A stretch of 64,000 bases of DNA from OCS155 cluster bacterium AG-422-J23 (GTDB lineage Bacteria > Actinomycetota > Acidimicrobiia > Actinomarinales > Actinomarinaceae): contig QCMT01000002.1 in assembly GCA_003213625.1 (NCBI GenBank), positions 276,152 through 340,151 on the forward strand, read 5' to 3'. Positions within the stretch are counted from its first letter, which is position 1, and every line of letters begins with the position of its first letter. Under the pieces are notes generated by a model, which did not search any database, was not told the DNA's origin, and saw only the letters and a program-made list of their open reading frames with translations. This document shows positions 7,582 through 17,365 of the stretch, piece after piece. Made by a program: the position numbers and the translations under genes.

Positions 7582-9336
7582 ATGTTTGATGTCTTCAAAA
7601 CCGCTGAATTTAAAAGAGCTCTTACGTTTTATGTTCAGGAGGTAAAAAATAATCGTAAACACTTTTTAATTTCAATGTCGTCTGCGGTAATTTGGTGTTT
7701 CCTTGTTGTCTTACATCCATATCTCATAAAAAGAATTGTCGACGATGGTATCGTTGCTAATAATCGCCAAATTATTGTTGTCTTCATTTCTTTTCTAATA
7801 GTTATTGGTTACATAAGAGCGGCTTCAATAGGCATAAGAAGATACTTTAGTATGTCTGTTTCATTCAATGTTGAAGCAGAGATTCGAAATAGCATCTTTG
7901 GTCATATGCAAAAACTTGCATTTAAATACCATGATAAAGTGCCAACAGGTGAATTAATGGCAAGGGCATCAAGTGATGCTTCACAAGTAAGGCTTGCTTT
8001 TGCAATTGCACCATTAGCAACCGCTAATGTTTTTCTTCTTCTGATACTTAGCGTTACGCTTGTGTCGATAAGTTTTACCCTAGGAGTTATAGTTCTATTA
8101 TCGATTCCGCTAGTTCTTTGGCTAGCTGGTATTTTTGCATCAAAGGCTATGGAAATCTCGTTAAGGGTAAAAGAGGCCGAAGCAGAGATGACCACAGAAG
8201 TTGAGGAACAATTAGGTGGTATAAGAGTTGTAAAAGCTTTCGGAAATGAAAATGAAGCATCAGAAAAAGTAGAAAGCTCAATAGGAAAAATTTATGATAC
8301 ATCTATAGATTTTTTACATTTAAGAACAAGATTTGTTCCTATGTTTGAACTGATACCAATGATTATCACTTTGGTTGTCCTTTTGCTAGGAGGTTACCTA
8401 GCATTAAATGATTTAATCACATTAGGTGACTTTATAGCTTTTACTCAGTACGTCATATTATTAATTTGGCCACTCAGAATAACAGCGTGGTTCTTATCAG
8501 AAATTCCTTCAAGTGTTTCAGCTGGAAATAGAATCTTACAGTTATTGGATGAACAACCTTCAATTTTTGATAATGAAAAGCTAGAGTCTTTTCCCGAAAA
8601 TGGAAATGGAAGTATTGAATTTGAAAATGTAAATTTTAGTTATGGAAATGAAAATATTTTTAGTGATCTTAGTTTTAAAGTTAGTGGTCAAAAAACAATT
8701 GCTATTGTAGGTGCAACTGGATCAGGAAAATCAACATTAGCATATCTACTTCCAAGGTTATACGATATCGATTCAGGAAATATAAAAATCGATGGAGTAG
8801 ATATTGCAAATATTAAATTAGAAGAGCTAAGGAGCAATGTCAGTTTAGCTTTCGAGGAAAGTTTCTTATTTTCAAATTCAGCCAAAGATAATATTGCTAT
8901 CGGTTCAATTGAAGCATCTCAAGAGAAAGTTGAAGAAGCTGCAATAATTGCAAAAGCACACGAATTTATATCACAATTACCAGAGACATATGAAACTAAA
9001 GTCGGTGAACGTGGCTATGGATTATCTGGCGGACAGCGTCAAAGAATTGCACTTGCTCGAGCAATCGTAAGAAATCCAAAAATACTAATACTCGATGATG
9101 CACTTTCTGCGGTTGATGCTTCAACTGAAGAAGAGATTAGGAATGAATTAAAGAATGTTATGAACAAAATGACAACTTTAATTATTACTAATAGGGTTCC
9201 AACTATTGAGCTGTGTGATGAGGTTTTATTTATAGAGGACGGAAGGATTAAAGCTCAAGGAAAACATGAGGAAATTCTTGAGGATGTATCTTCTTATAGG
9301 AATTTATTCTTAGAAGAACAGAAAGTGCAAAATTAA
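7582..9336 (+). CDS. Heterodimeric ABC exporter, subunit with degenerate ATP site
   Basis: A 584-residue half-transporter: six-helix membrane domain (residues 1-330) then a nucleotide-binding domain. Walker A GATGSGKST and signature LSGGQRQRIALARA are intact. Three catalytic features are not: Walker B ends in DD (LILDDALSAVD) instead of DE, the switch His is Asn (LIITNRVPTI), and the Q-loop Gln is Glu (AFEESFLF). This is the expected pattern for the non-catalytic partner of asymmetric exporters such as LmrCD or TM287/288. Its partner starts two bases downstream. Likely substrates are lipids, drugs or peptides; the sequence does not say which. Confidence 0.93.
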   Translation: MFDVFKTAEFKRALTFYVQEVKNNRKHFLISMSSAVIWCFLVVLHPYLIKRIVDDGIVANNRQIIVVFISFLIVIGYIRAASIGIRRYFSMSVSFNVEAEIRNSIFGHMQKLAFKYHDKVPTGELMARASSDASQVRLAFAIAPLATANVFLLLILSVTLVSISFTLGVIVLLSIPLVLWLAGIFASKAMEISLRVKEAEAEMTTEVEEQLGGIRVVKAFGNENEASEKVESSIGKIYDTSIDFLHLRTRFVPMFELIPMIITLVVLLLGGYLALNDLITLGDFIAFTQYVILLIWPLRITAWFLSEIPSSVSAGNRILQLLDEQPSIFDNEKLESFPENGNGSIEFENVNFSYGNENIFSDLSFKVSGQKTIAIVGATGSGKSTLAYLLPRLYDIDSGNIKIDGVDIANIKLEELRSNVSLAFEESFLFSNSAKDNIAIGSIEASQEKVEEAAIIAKAHEFISQLPETYETKVGERGYGLSGGQRQRIALARAIVRNPKILILDDALSAVDASTEEEIRNELKNVMNKMTTLIITNRVPTIELCDEVLFIEDGRIKAQGKHEEILEDVSSYRNLFLEEQKVQN

Positions 9337-9337
9337 G

Positions 9338-11065
9338 TTGAAAGATAAAACTTTTTCAAGATCTATGAAATTGGTTCCAGAGGTAATCAACAAGTTTTTC
9401 ATAAGCTCTTTAATTGCTCTGATAGCAACAGGATTAAGAATGGTGGGACCAAATCTTATATCAAATGGAATTGATGAAGGCGTTTTAAAATCTGACTACA
9501 ACTATGTTCTCCAGCAATCTTTATTTTATTTTATTACCTTAGTTCTTCTCTATTTTGTCACTAGTCAGGCCTTGCTTTCAATAGGTATGGTTGGAGAGAC
9601 ATATGTTCGTAGAGTGAGAGAAAAATTATTTAGACATATGTCTTCACTTGATATTAACTATTTTGAAAAAAATAAAACTGGAGTATTAGTTGCTCGACTT
9701 ACTTCAGATATGCAGAGTTTAAATGAATTTGCGAGAGAAGGTGCAAGTAGTGTAATAACAGCATTGTTGACAATATTTGGTGCTGTGGTTGCTGTTTTTT
9801 TGGTAGATGTCCAACTATCCATACTTGCTTTTGTGGTTATGCCAATATTGGCAATAGCAACTAAAATTTTCAGAAACTATGCTGACACAACTTATTGGGA
9901 GGTAAGAGAGTGGATAGGACAAGTGTTATCCTCTCTTCAAGAAGGCATTTCTGGTGTAAGAGTGATTCAAGCATATACCGATGAAGATACTCAAATAAAA
10001 AGATTTAAAAACGTCAATAAAGAACATTTCAAAGCAAACATGAGATCAGCAAGAAACATTGCAGTTTATTTTCCTTTTTTGGAATTTACAAGAGTGTCAT
10101 CCATAGCAACAGTCTTATGGTTTGGCTCTCAGAGAATATCTGAAGGAACTCTTTCCGTTGGAGAATTGGTTGCACTTTTATTTTATTTGAACTATTTTTT
10201 TGATCCTCTCATCCAATTGTCATTTAATTACGATACATTGAGATCAGCGGGCTCCTCAATGAAGAAAGTTTTCTCAATTCTTGATGAAAAGCCTAATTTG
10301 AGCAAAAAAGGTGAAGAGTTTCCTGATAATGATTTAGAGCAGACAGTTGAATTTGATAATGTATCTTTTTCATATGGAAGAGAAAATGTCTTGCATGGAG
10401 TTTCATTTTCAATAAATAAAGGAGATAAGATTGCTATTGTCGGAGAAACAGGAGCGGGTAAAAGCACTATTGCAAAATTAATTCTAAGATTTTATCTTCC
10501 TACAAATGGCAGTATGAAATATTTTGGTGTCGATTCTAACGATGTTGATGAAGATTGGGTTAGAGAAAATGTTGCATTTGTTCCACAAGAAAGCTTCTTG
10601 TTCAGAGGAACAATTCGGGAAAATCTCATGTATTCAAAACCTGATTTTGAATCTTTGGAAGAGGAATTATCTTCTATAGGTGTTCTTGATTGGTTTGAAA
10701 GATATGAAAACAAGCTTGATCAAGAGGTTGGAGAAAGAGGCGGAAATATTTCAGCAGGGGAAAGACAATTTGTAGCTCTTTTAAGAGCTGTATTAGCAAA
10801 ACGAAAAATTATTGTTTTTGATGAGGCAACAGCCAACTTAGACATTGAATCTGAGTCGTCAATTTTAGATGCAACCGAAAAGCTTTTGGCTTTTCAAACT
10901 TCCATAGTTATTGCTCATAGGCTCGAAACAGTTTTAAATGCTGAAAAAATAATGGTGATGGAAAATGGAAATTTAATTGGTTTTGACAGCCATAACAATT
11001 TGTTAAAAAATAATCAGACCTACAAAGACCTTTTTTCTGCTTGGAACTTAGTTAACGATCTTTAA
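9338..11065 (+). CDS. Heterodimeric ABC exporter, subunit with catalytic ATP-binding residues
   Basis: A 575-residue half-transporter with a membrane domain (residues about 20-310) and a nucleotide-binding domain: Walker A GETGAGKST, Q-loop FVPQESFLF, Walker B IIVFDEATANLD with catalytic Glu, and switch His in VIAHRLETV. Its signature is degenerate (ISAGERQ in place of LSGGQ). Paired with the upstream subunit this leaves one good site, its own Walker motifs plus the partner's LSGGQ, and one dead site. The TTG start immediately follows the partner's stop. The 3' end overlaps the convergent methyltransferase gene by 14 bases. Confidence 0.93.
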   Translation: MKDKTFSRSMKLVPEVINKFFISSLIALIATGLRMVGPNLISNGIDEGVLKSDYNYVLQQSLFYFITLVLLYFVTSQALLSIGMVGETYVRRVREKLFRHMSSLDINYFEKNKTGVLVARLTSDMQSLNEFAREGASSVITALLTIFGAVVAVFLVDVQLSILAFVVMPILAIATKIFRNYADTTYWEVREWIGQVLSSLQEGISGVRVIQAYTDEDTQIKRFKNVNKEHFKANMRSARNIAVYFPFLEFTRVSSIATVLWFGSQRISEGTLSVGELVALLFYLNYFFDPLIQLSFNYDTLRSAGSSMKKVFSILDEKPNLSKKGEEFPDNDLEQTVEFDNVSFSYGRENVLHGVSFSINKGDKIAIVGETGAGKSTIAKLILRFYLPTNGSMKYFGVDSNDVDEDWVRENVAFVPQESFLFRGTIRENLMYSKPDFESLEEELSSIGVLDWFERYENKLDQEVGERGGNISAGERQFVALLRAVLAKRKIIVFDEATANLDIESESSILDATEKLLAFQTSIVIAHRLETVLNAEKIMVMENGNLIGFDSHNNLLKNNQTYKDLFSAWNLVNDL

Positions 11066-11882
11066 TTCTTTTGTTAGCCAAATCACAATACTCTTTATTT
11101 ATTTCGTAACCGACATACTTTCTATTTGAATTTAAAGCAGCCAAAGCTGTTGTTCCACTTCCCATAAATGGATCCAGTATTAATTCATCCTTATAAGAAT
11201 ATAAATTTATAAATCTATCAACTAGTTCTTCAGGAAAAGGTGCTGGATGGCCAATTTTTTTTGCCTTTGCTGGAAGAATATTCCATATTGAAAGTGTTGA
11301 ATCCATAAATTCTTCTTTATCAATCGTAGACACACCCTCCTTATTTCTATTAAATGATTCTTTTGAAAATACCAAACAGTATTCATGAAGATCCCTAATC
11401 ACTGGGTTTGATGCAGATAACCAACTGCCCCATGCAAAGTTTGCATTGGCACCTTTAGATTTTTGCCATATTATTTCACCCCTCATAATGAATCCTAATT
11501 TAGTCAACATATCGGTAAATTGATCTGAGAAAGGTATATATGGCTTCCTTCCTAGGTTTGCTACATTAACAACTAAACGACCTCCTGATTCTGTAACTCT
11601 GTAAACTTCTTGAAAACACGATTCCATTAAATTCCAATATTTTTTGTCATCAAGATCAAGATCACTTAACTTGCCAACGTTGTATGGAGGAGAAGTAACC
11701 GTTAAAGAGACACAATTATCAATTAACTCACTCATATCTTCGGCGCTTTTATTAAATATTTTATTTTTTAACTTTGATACATTGTTTTCTGATTGTGTTT
11801 CAAAGTTAGTCTCAGTTTGAAATTTTGAAACAAATCCTTTTCTTGAACCTGATCCATCTTTATATACTGATTCTTTTGACAT
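11052..11882 (-). CDS. Orphan DNA methyltransferase, SPPY type (N4-cytosine or N6-adenine)
   Basis: A 276-residue amino-DNA methyltransferase with catalytic motif IV TSPPYNVGK at residues about 63-71 and the SAM-binding motif DPFMGSGTTALAA near residue 236. Motif IV before motif I is the beta-class order. SPPY is common in N4-cytosine enzymes, though some N6-adenine enzymes share it. No restriction endonuclease is recognisable nearby; the only co-directional neighbour is an unknown 144-residue protein six bases upstream. It may therefore act in regulation or as a solitary methylase. Target site and methylated base cannot be read from the sequence. Confidence 0.9.
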   Translation of the reverse strand: MSKESVYKDGSGSRKGFVSKFQTETNFETQSENNVSKLKNKIFNKSAEDMSELIDNCVSLTVTSPPYNVGKLSDLDLDDKKYWNLMESCFQEVYRVTESGGRLVVNVANLGRKPYIPFSDQFTDMLTKLGFIMRGEIIWQKSKGANANFAWGSWLSASNPVIRDLHEYCLVFSKESFNRNKEGVSTIDKEEFMDSTLSIWNILPAKAKKIGHPAPFPEELVDRFINLYSYKDELILDPFMGSGTTALAALNSNRKYVGYEINKEYCDLANKRIKDR

Positions 11883-11888
11883 GATCTA

Positions 11889-12323
11889 TTACGTTATTTC
11901 CTTAAAACCAAATTTTATTTCTTCTTTACTTTCTAACTCCAAGATCTCTTCAGTTAAATTTTCATAATTTTTATGTTGTAAATAGGCTAAGTTACTTATT
12001 TTTAATATTTCATCGGTTGGTGCACTTTCTGAAACCCATAAAATTCTTTTTAGGGTACTTTCTTTGATAGCATCTAGAAATACATTTCTAAGATCTGATT
12101 TGATATCTTCAAAAAAAACGCCACAAAACGCACCGTGTGAAGCTGTTGAAATGTGAGTATCATCCAAAATATCACCTATTGCTTTTTTTCCAGGAATAGA
12201 TTTATTAAATGTTTCCTCTAATTGATCAGATAAAAACACCCTCAAATCACCATTTTGCAAGGATAGTTTTTCAACAATTTCTTTTTCAGAACTATTTGAT
12301 GGATTTACACATATAACAGGCAT
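11889..12323 (-). CDS. Unknown protein coupled to the DNA methyltransferase
   Basis: A 144-residue protein I do not recognise. It is soluble and acidic, has no signal peptide, membrane segment or obvious metal motif, and contains a possible Rossmann-like strand start (MPVICVNPSN) and the segment THISTASHGAFCGVF. I chose ATG 12323 over the TTG just before it because a TAAACT box ends seven bases upstream. It lies six bases ahead of the DNA methyltransferase gene and must be co-transcribed with it, so a role in restriction, specificity or regulation is possible but unproven. Confidence 0.7.
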   Translation of the reverse strand: MPVICVNPSNSSEKEIVEKLSLQNGDLRVFLSDQLEETFNKSIPGKKAIGDILDDTHISTASHGAFCGVFFEDIKSDLRNVFLDAIKESTLKRILWVSESAPTDEILKISNLAYLQHKNYENLTEEILELESKEEIKFGFKEIT

Positions 12324-12330
12324 CAATTAA

Positions 12331-12336
12331 AGTTTA
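12331..12336 (-). promoter_or_regulatory. -10 box (TAAACT) of the methyltransferase operon, leaderless
   Basis: TAAACT on the minus strand ends seven bases before ATG 12323. It is divergent from the sufB promoter about 60 bases away. Confidence 0.45.
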
Positions 12337-12392
12337 ATTAATAATAAGAGAAATCTATATTCATTGTTCTTATTATTGAAACGAGACTTAAC

Positions 12393-12398
12393 TAGAAT
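12393..12398 (+). promoter_or_regulatory. -10 box (TAGAAT) of the suf operon, leaderless
   Basis: TAGAAT ends six bases before the sufB ATG. The same hexamer at the same or similar distance precedes the acyl-CoA dehydrogenase, SpoIID and citrate synthase genes. No iron-regulator or SufR-like operator is evident. Confidence 0.6.
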
Positions 12399-12404
12399 TA
12401 AATT

Positions 12405-13814
12405 ATGACTGACGTAGATATAGATATTGGAAAATACTCTTTGGGGTGGTCTGACCCTGAAAAAAATGTTTTTAAACCTGAAAAGGGATTGAATGAAGAC
12501 ATTATAAGAAAAATGTCTGAGATTAAAGAAGAGCCAGAATGGATGCTCGATTTTAGATTAAAAGCATATAAAAGATTTCTAGATAAGCCTATGCCTGAAT
12601 GGGTAGCTAAAGATAAACTAAATAAATTAGATTTCGATGATATATATTACTACATCAAACCAACTGAAAATCAGGCAGATTCATGGGATGAAGTACCTGA
12701 AGAGATCAAACAAACCTATGAAAAATTAGGTATTCCTGAAGCAGAAAGAAGCTACCTTGCAGGAGTTACAGCACAGTACGAAAGTGAAGTTGTTTATCAC
12801 AAAAATCGTGAAGATCTTGAGAAATTAGGTGTTTTATTTTGTGACATGGACACTGCTGTAAGAGAATATCCTGAACTTGTTAAAGAATATTTTGGAACAG
12901 TAATTCCTCCTGGAGACAATAAGTTTGCAGCATTAAATTCTGCAGTATGGTCTGGTGGATCTTTTATCTATGTACCAAAAGGCGTTCATGTTGAAGATCC
13001 TCTACAGGCATATTTCAGAATCAATGCTGAGAATATGGGCCAATTTGAAAGAACCTTAATTCTTGTTGATGAGGGAGCATCAGTTCATTATATAGAGGGA
13101 TGTTCTGCACCTGTTTACACAACTGATTCATTGCACTCAGCAGTGGTCGAAATTGTAGTAAAGGCATCTGGTACTTGCAGATATACAACAATCCAAAACT
13201 GGTCAAATGATGTTTATAACTTAGTGACAAAAAGAGCACAAGCATATGGCAATGCAACAATGGAATGGATCGATGCAAACCTTGGTTCAGGATTAACAGT
13301 AAAATATCCATCTGTTTACTTGATGGAGCCAGGAGCTCATGGTGAGGTTTTGTCAGTCGCATTTGCAAATAGCGGTCAACATCAGGACACAGGTGCAAAG
13401 ATGGTACATCTTGCTCCTGATACTACTTCCTTGATTACTTCAAAATCTATTTCAAAAGGTGGTGGAAGAGGAGCCTATAGAGGTTTAGTTAGAGTAGAGG
13501 ATGGTTCTGAAACAGCAAAAAGTTTTGTAAGATGTGATGCACTGATTTTAGATGATGAATCTAGATCAGATACGTATCCTTATATGGAGATTGAAGAATC
13601 TTCAGCAGAAATTGGCCATGAAGCAACAGTTTCAAAAGTTGGAGAAGATCAGCTTTTTTACTTAATGAGTCGCGGGCTTTCCGAAGAAGAGGCAACTTCA
13701 ATGATAGTTGCTGGCTTTGTCGAAGAATTTACAAAAACACTTCCAATGGAATATGCAATGGAATTTAACAAATTAATCGAACTCAATATGATTGAGGCCG
13801 GTGCCGTAGGTTAA
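12405..13814 (+). CDS. sufB: Fe-S cluster assembly protein SufB
   Basis: A 469-residue SufB, the scaffold of the SufBCD complex on which [4Fe-4S] clusters are built from cysteine sulfur. Length and sequence match the family across the full frame: [51 protein letters not shown]-type core (residues about 165-220), EGCSAPVY (Cys-containing), and the C-terminal block [21 protein letters not shown]. It opens the run sufB-sufD-Rieske ferredoxin-sufC. The transcript is probably leaderless. SufS and SufE are about 18 kb away. Confidence 0.97.
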   Translation: MTDVDIDIGKYSLGWSDPEKNVFKPEKGLNEDIIRKMSEIKEEPEWMLDFRLKAYKRFLDKPMPEWVAKDKLNKLDFDDIYYYIKPTENQADSWDEVPEEIKQTYEKLGIPEAERSYLAGVTAQYESEVVYHKNREDLEKLGVLFCDMDTAVREYPELVKEYFGTVIPPGDNKFAALNSAVWSGGSFIYVPKGVHVEDPLQAYFRINAENMGQFERTLILVDEGASVHYIEGCSAPVYTTDSLHSAVVEIVVKASGTCRYTTIQNWSNDVYNLVTKRAQAYGNATMEWIDANLGSGLTVKYPSVYLMEPGAHGEVLSVAFANSGQHQDTGAKMVHLAPDTTSLITSKSISKGGGRGAYRGLVRVEDGSETAKSFVRCDALILDDESRSDTYPYMEIEESSAEIGHEATVSKVGEDQLFYLMSRGLSEEEATSMIVAGFVEEFTKTLPMEYAMEFNKLIELNMIEAGAVG

Positions 13815-13830
13815 TTGCATAGGAAGTAAT

Positions 13831-15000
13831 TTGAACACAAAATTAGTTGAAAAAAATCTTGGAAAAATAACATCTAAAGATTTTCCTGATATATCTGTAA
13901 AAAATGAAGACTGGAAATACACTGGAAAAAATGTGTATTCAGTCAATGAATTTGAAATTGGTAAACCTGTAAATATCGAAAAAGATGAAACATTTAACAT
14001 TGATTCAAATTGTCACGAATTTGTTGTTAACGTTGAAGAAGAAAAAATAGAAGTCACAGACATTGCAAATATAAAAAAACCAATCATCGACGAATCAATT
14101 AAAAGACCATTTGATAAATTTTTGGTTGAACAATTCGAGAAATTAACTGGTGGTTTTCAACTTAATGTTAAAGATGACTTTAGTCAGTACTATTCAGTTA
14201 ATTTTCAAAATGAGGAAACAGCAGTCCCATATCTAGGTGTAAATGTAGCAAAAAATAAATCAGGTAAGCTCCTACTAAATTTTGGTGATTTGGTAAATGG
14301 CAATATATTTCCTGCAATAGAATTATTTCTAGAACAGAATGCAACTTTAGAATTGATTATCAACGTAACATCAAAAAATGACATAAGTATTGTCAATAAT
14401 CTTTACGCCAAACTTTTAAATGATGCAAATCTATCTGTTCATATGGTCAGTACTGGTGGTTTGTTTTCTAGATCAAGATTAGATATTGATTTATATGGCA
14501 ATGGTTCTGGATTTGAAATTGATGGTGTATATTTTGGAGAGAATGCTCAGATACATGACACAAGAGTATTTGTTAATCACCTAGGCAAAAGCACAACATC
14601 AAATATGATTACCAAAGGTGTATTAGGTGATGAAAGTTCTTCTATATTTACAGGAACTATACATATTGCTGAGGGAGCTGTTAAAACAGAATCTCAGCAA
14701 GAAAATAGAAACATAATTCTAACTGAAAAAGCATCAGCGCAATCTGTTCCAAACTTGGAGATTCTTTGTGATGACGTTATTTGTGGACATGGTTCATCAG
14801 TTGGGCCGATTGATAAAACTCTATATCACTATGTTATGTCTAGAGGCATAAACAAAGAAGATGCTGAAAAGTTATTAATTAAAGGTTTCTTTAATGAAGT
14901 AATCAATGAGGATGCTTGGGAAATTATTCATGATGAAGTTGCAGATACTTTAGCTAAAAAGTATGAAAATATCTTAGGAAGAAAATCAGATGAAAGTTAA
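13831..15000 (+). CDS. sufD: Fe-S cluster assembly protein SufD
   Basis: A 389-residue SufD-like protein, partner of SufB in the SufBCD scaffold. The N-terminal half is divergent. The C-terminal half shows the SufB/SufD beta-helix pattern, including EGAVKTESQQENRNIILTEK, PNLEILCDDVICGHGSSVGPIDK and YVMSRGINKEDAEKLLIKGFF. It starts at TTG 13831 with AGGAAG four bases upstream, and its end overlaps the Rieske gene by 11 bases. In the family SufD is needed for iron entry to the scaffold. Confidence 0.93.
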   Translation: MNTKLVEKNLGKITSKDFPDISVKNEDWKYTGKNVYSVNEFEIGKPVNIEKDETFNIDSNCHEFVVNVEEEKIEVTDIANIKKPIIDESIKRPFDKFLVEQFEKLTGGFQLNVKDDFSQYYSVNFQNEETAVPYLGVNVAKNKSGKLLLNFGDLVNGNIFPAIELFLEQNATLELIINVTSKNDISIVNNLYAKLLNDANLSVHMVSTGGLFSRSRLDIDLYGNGSGFEIDGVYFGENAQIHDTRVFVNHLGKSTTSNMITKGVLGDESSSIFTGTIHIAEGAVKTESQQENRNIILTEKASAQSVPNLEILCDDVICGHGSSVGPIDKTLYHYVMSRGINKEDAEKLLIKGFFNEVINEDAWEIIHDEVADTLAKKYENILGRKSDES

Positions 15001-15304
15001 AACCATAAACACGTCAGAGGTAAATGAAAATTCTGTAAAAGTTGTAAATATTGATGATAAAGACATAGCAATTTTTAATGTTGAAGGTGAATACTTTGCC
15101 ATAGACGATATGTGTTCTCACGCAGAAGCATCACTTGCTGAAGGAGAAGTATTTGATTGTAAAATTGAATGTCCATTGCACGGTGCAGAGTTTGATTTAA
15201 AAACAGGAGAGGCTGTAACTCTACCTGCAACTAAACCAGTTGCTACATATGAAATTACTGTCGAAGATGAAGTTATTTATTTAGAAATGGAAGACAATGC
15301 TTAA
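14990..15304 (+). CDS. Rieske [2Fe-2S] ferredoxin of the suf operon
   Basis: A 104-residue Rieske-type ferredoxin with both cluster motifs, CSHAEASL and CPLHGAEFD, spaced as in the small nitrite-reductase-like/NirD ferredoxins. It is embedded between sufD and sufC, overlapping both, an arrangement known in many actinobacterial suf operons. Its exact role in cluster assembly is not settled; it may supply electrons. It is cytoplasmic, with no signal peptide. Confidence 0.92.
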   Translation: MKVKTINTSEVNENSVKVVNIDDKDIAIFNVEGEYFAIDDMCSHAEASLAEGEVFDCKIECPLHGAEFDLKTGEAVTLPATKPVATYEITVEDEVIYLEMEDNA

Positions 15305-15998
15305 AATAGAAAACCTAAAAGCCTCAATTGGTGATGTTGAAATTCTAAAGGGGATTGATTTAGAGATAAGCAGTGGAGAACTCCATGCAGTCATGGGGCC
15401 AAATGGCTCAGGAAAGTCAACTCTTTGTCATGTACTTATGGGTAATACCGATTATGAAAAAGAAGGTAAGGTGACACTTAATGGAGATGACGTATTATCA
15501 ATTCCACAGTTTGAAAGAGCAGAAAAAGGAATTTTTCAATCATTTCAATATCCCGTAGGTTTACCAGGTGTTACGTTAAAAGAATTTACAGAATCGTTCC
15601 TAGAAAATGTAGATAAAGATGAGTTAATTGAAACATCTAAAAGATTTAACGTACAAGAATTCTTAGATCGGGATGTAAACGTTGATCTTTCTGGTGGAGA
15701 GAAAAAAAGATCAGAATTATTTCAATTATCATTGATGAAGCCATCATTAGCCCTTCTTGATGAAATAGACTCAGGTTTAGATATTGATGCAATTAAATCT
15801 GTTGCATCTTTGATTAACGAAAATAGAGATGAAAAAACATCTTATATATTAGTTACTCACTACAGCAGAATACTGAAATATCTTGATGTTGATAAAGTCC
15901 ACATTGTTGTTAACGGTAAAATCGTTAAATCAGGTTCAAATGAATTGATTGAAGAAGTCGATTCTGGTGGATACACTCAATATCAGGAAGAAAATTGA
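15297..15998 (+). CDS. sufC: Fe-S cluster assembly ATPase SufC (first copy)
   Basis: A 233-residue ABC-type ATPase without membrane domain: Walker A GPNGSGKST, SufC-specific FQSFQYPVGLPGV, signature LSGGEKKRSELFQL, Walker B LALLDEIDSGLD, switch His LVTHYSR. SufC drives conformational changes in SufBCD. A second, different SufC (33811-34536) lies with sufS, so two paralogues coexist. Sitting directly behind sufB and sufD, this copy is the likely partner of that scaffold. Note E-I-D-S-G versus E-T-D-S-G in the other copy. Confidence 0.95.
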   Translation: MLKIENLKASIGDVEILKGIDLEISSGELHAVMGPNGSGKSTLCHVLMGNTDYEKEGKVTLNGDDVLSIPQFERAEKGIFQSFQYPVGLPGVTLKEFTESFLENVDKDELIETSKRFNVQEFLDRDVNVDLSGGEKKRSELFQLSLMKPSLALLDEIDSGLDIDAIKSVASLINENRDEKTSYILVTHYSRILKYLDVDKVHIVVNGKIVKSGSNELIEEVDSGGYTQYQEEN

Positions 15999-17365
15999 AT
16001 AAAAAAGAAACAAGAATAGAAAAAGACTCAATGGGTGAATTTGAAGTACCTATTGATGCTATGTATGGTGCTTCAACTGCTAGAGCAATTGAGAATTTTC
16101 CAATTTCAGAACTTAAGTTCTCTCGATCATTTATAAGAGCACTTGGTGAAATTAAAAAAGCTTGTGCTGTAGTAAATCAAAATAGTAAATTATTAGATGA
16201 AAAAATAGCAACTGCAATTATTGATGGTGCTGAAGAAGTAATCTCAGGTAATCATGACAAAGATTTTGCAGTTGATATTTTCCAAACAGGATCAGGCACT
16301 TCTACAAATATGAATGCAAATGAAATCATTGCAAAAATAGCATCTGATAAAACTGGTGAATCAATACACCCAAACGACCATGTAAATATGAGTCAATCAT
16401 CAAATGACGTTATTCCAACAGCTACAAATGTTGCTGCTGTAATAGATGTTACTGAAGGGCTCATCCCTGAATTAGATAATCTTATTTCATTACTTAATGA
16501 AAAGGCAAAACAGTGGGAGAAAGTCTATAAAAATGGAAGGACTCATCTAATGGATGCTACACCTGTTAGTTTAGGCCAAGAATTTTCAGGATATGCTGAT
16601 TTAATAAATGAAAGAATGGGGGACATTAAAGCTTCTTTAGATAATGTTCAGAAATTAGCAATTGGGGGGACCGCTGTTGGTACTGGAATAAATGCTCCTG
16701 ATAATTTTGGGGCCGATGTTGCAAGCGAACTTCAGTCATCAATTGGTATACCTTTTAAAGAAGTTGAAAATCATTTCACAAGACAAGGATCAAGAGAAGA
16801 AGTGGTTCATTTATCAAGTGCTTTGAAGGCACTTGCAGTATCGCTCTTTAAAATTGCAAATGATATTAGATGGATGGGTAGTGGACCAGTGTCTGGATTA
16901 GGAGATTTGAAGATTCCTGCTTTGCAACCAGGATCATCAATAATGCCAGGAAAAGTAAATCCTGTAATACCTGAAATGATGATGCAGGTATCAGCTCAAG
17001 TAATTGGAAACGATACAACTATTACGTTTTCATCAGCGAATGGAAATTTTGAGCTCAACACAATGCTTCCTGTAATGGCTTACAATCTACTTGAAAGCAT
17101 TGCTTTACTCACTACTGGAGTGAGTGTGTTTGGGGAAAAACTAATTAAAGACTTAGAAGCAAACACTGAAAAGCTAAATGAAGATACTCAAAAAAACTCA
17201 ATCCTAGTTACAGCACTTGTACCAAAGCTTGGGTATGATGTTGCTGCTGAAGTAGCTAAAGAAGCTATGGAAAGTGGATTAACAATTAAAGATGTATTGC
17301 TTAGCAAGGAATTAATGTCAGAGGGTGATATTGATGATCTTTTGGATATTGAGAAGCTTATCTAG
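15995..17365 (+). CDS. fumC: Fumarate hydratase, class II
   Basis: A 456-residue class II fumarase interconverting fumarate and malate in the TCA cycle, with no Fe-S cluster. Signature GSSIMPGKVNPVIPE lies near residue 309; SGTSTNMNANE and NGRTHLMDATPVSLGQE are further active-site segments. The start TTG 15995 overlaps the sufC stop (TTGA), so translation is coupled to the suf operon. Using the oxygen-stable fumarase fits an aerobic surface-ocean life. The superfamily also includes aspartase and argininosuccinate lyase, but the motifs and length favour fumarase. Confidence 0.94.
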   Translation: MNKKETRIEKDSMGEFEVPIDAMYGASTARAIENFPISELKFSRSFIRALGEIKKACAVVNQNSKLLDEKIATAIIDGAEEVISGNHDKDFAVDIFQTGSGTSTNMNANEIIAKIASDKTGESIHPNDHVNMSQSSNDVIPTATNVAAVIDVTEGLIPELDNLISLLNEKAKQWEKVYKNGRTHLMDATPVSLGQEFSGYADLINERMGDIKASLDNVQKLAIGGTAVGTGINAPDNFGADVASELQSSIGIPFKEVENHFTRQGSREEVVHLSSALKALAVSLFKIANDIRWMGSGPVSGLGDLKIPALQPGSSIMPGKVNPVIPEMMMQVSAQVIGNDTTITFSSANGNFELNTMLPVMAYNLLESIALLTTGVSVFGEKLIKDLEANTEKLNEDTQKNSILVTALVPKLGYDVAAEVAKEAMESGLTIKDVLLSKELMSEGDIDDLLDIEKLI

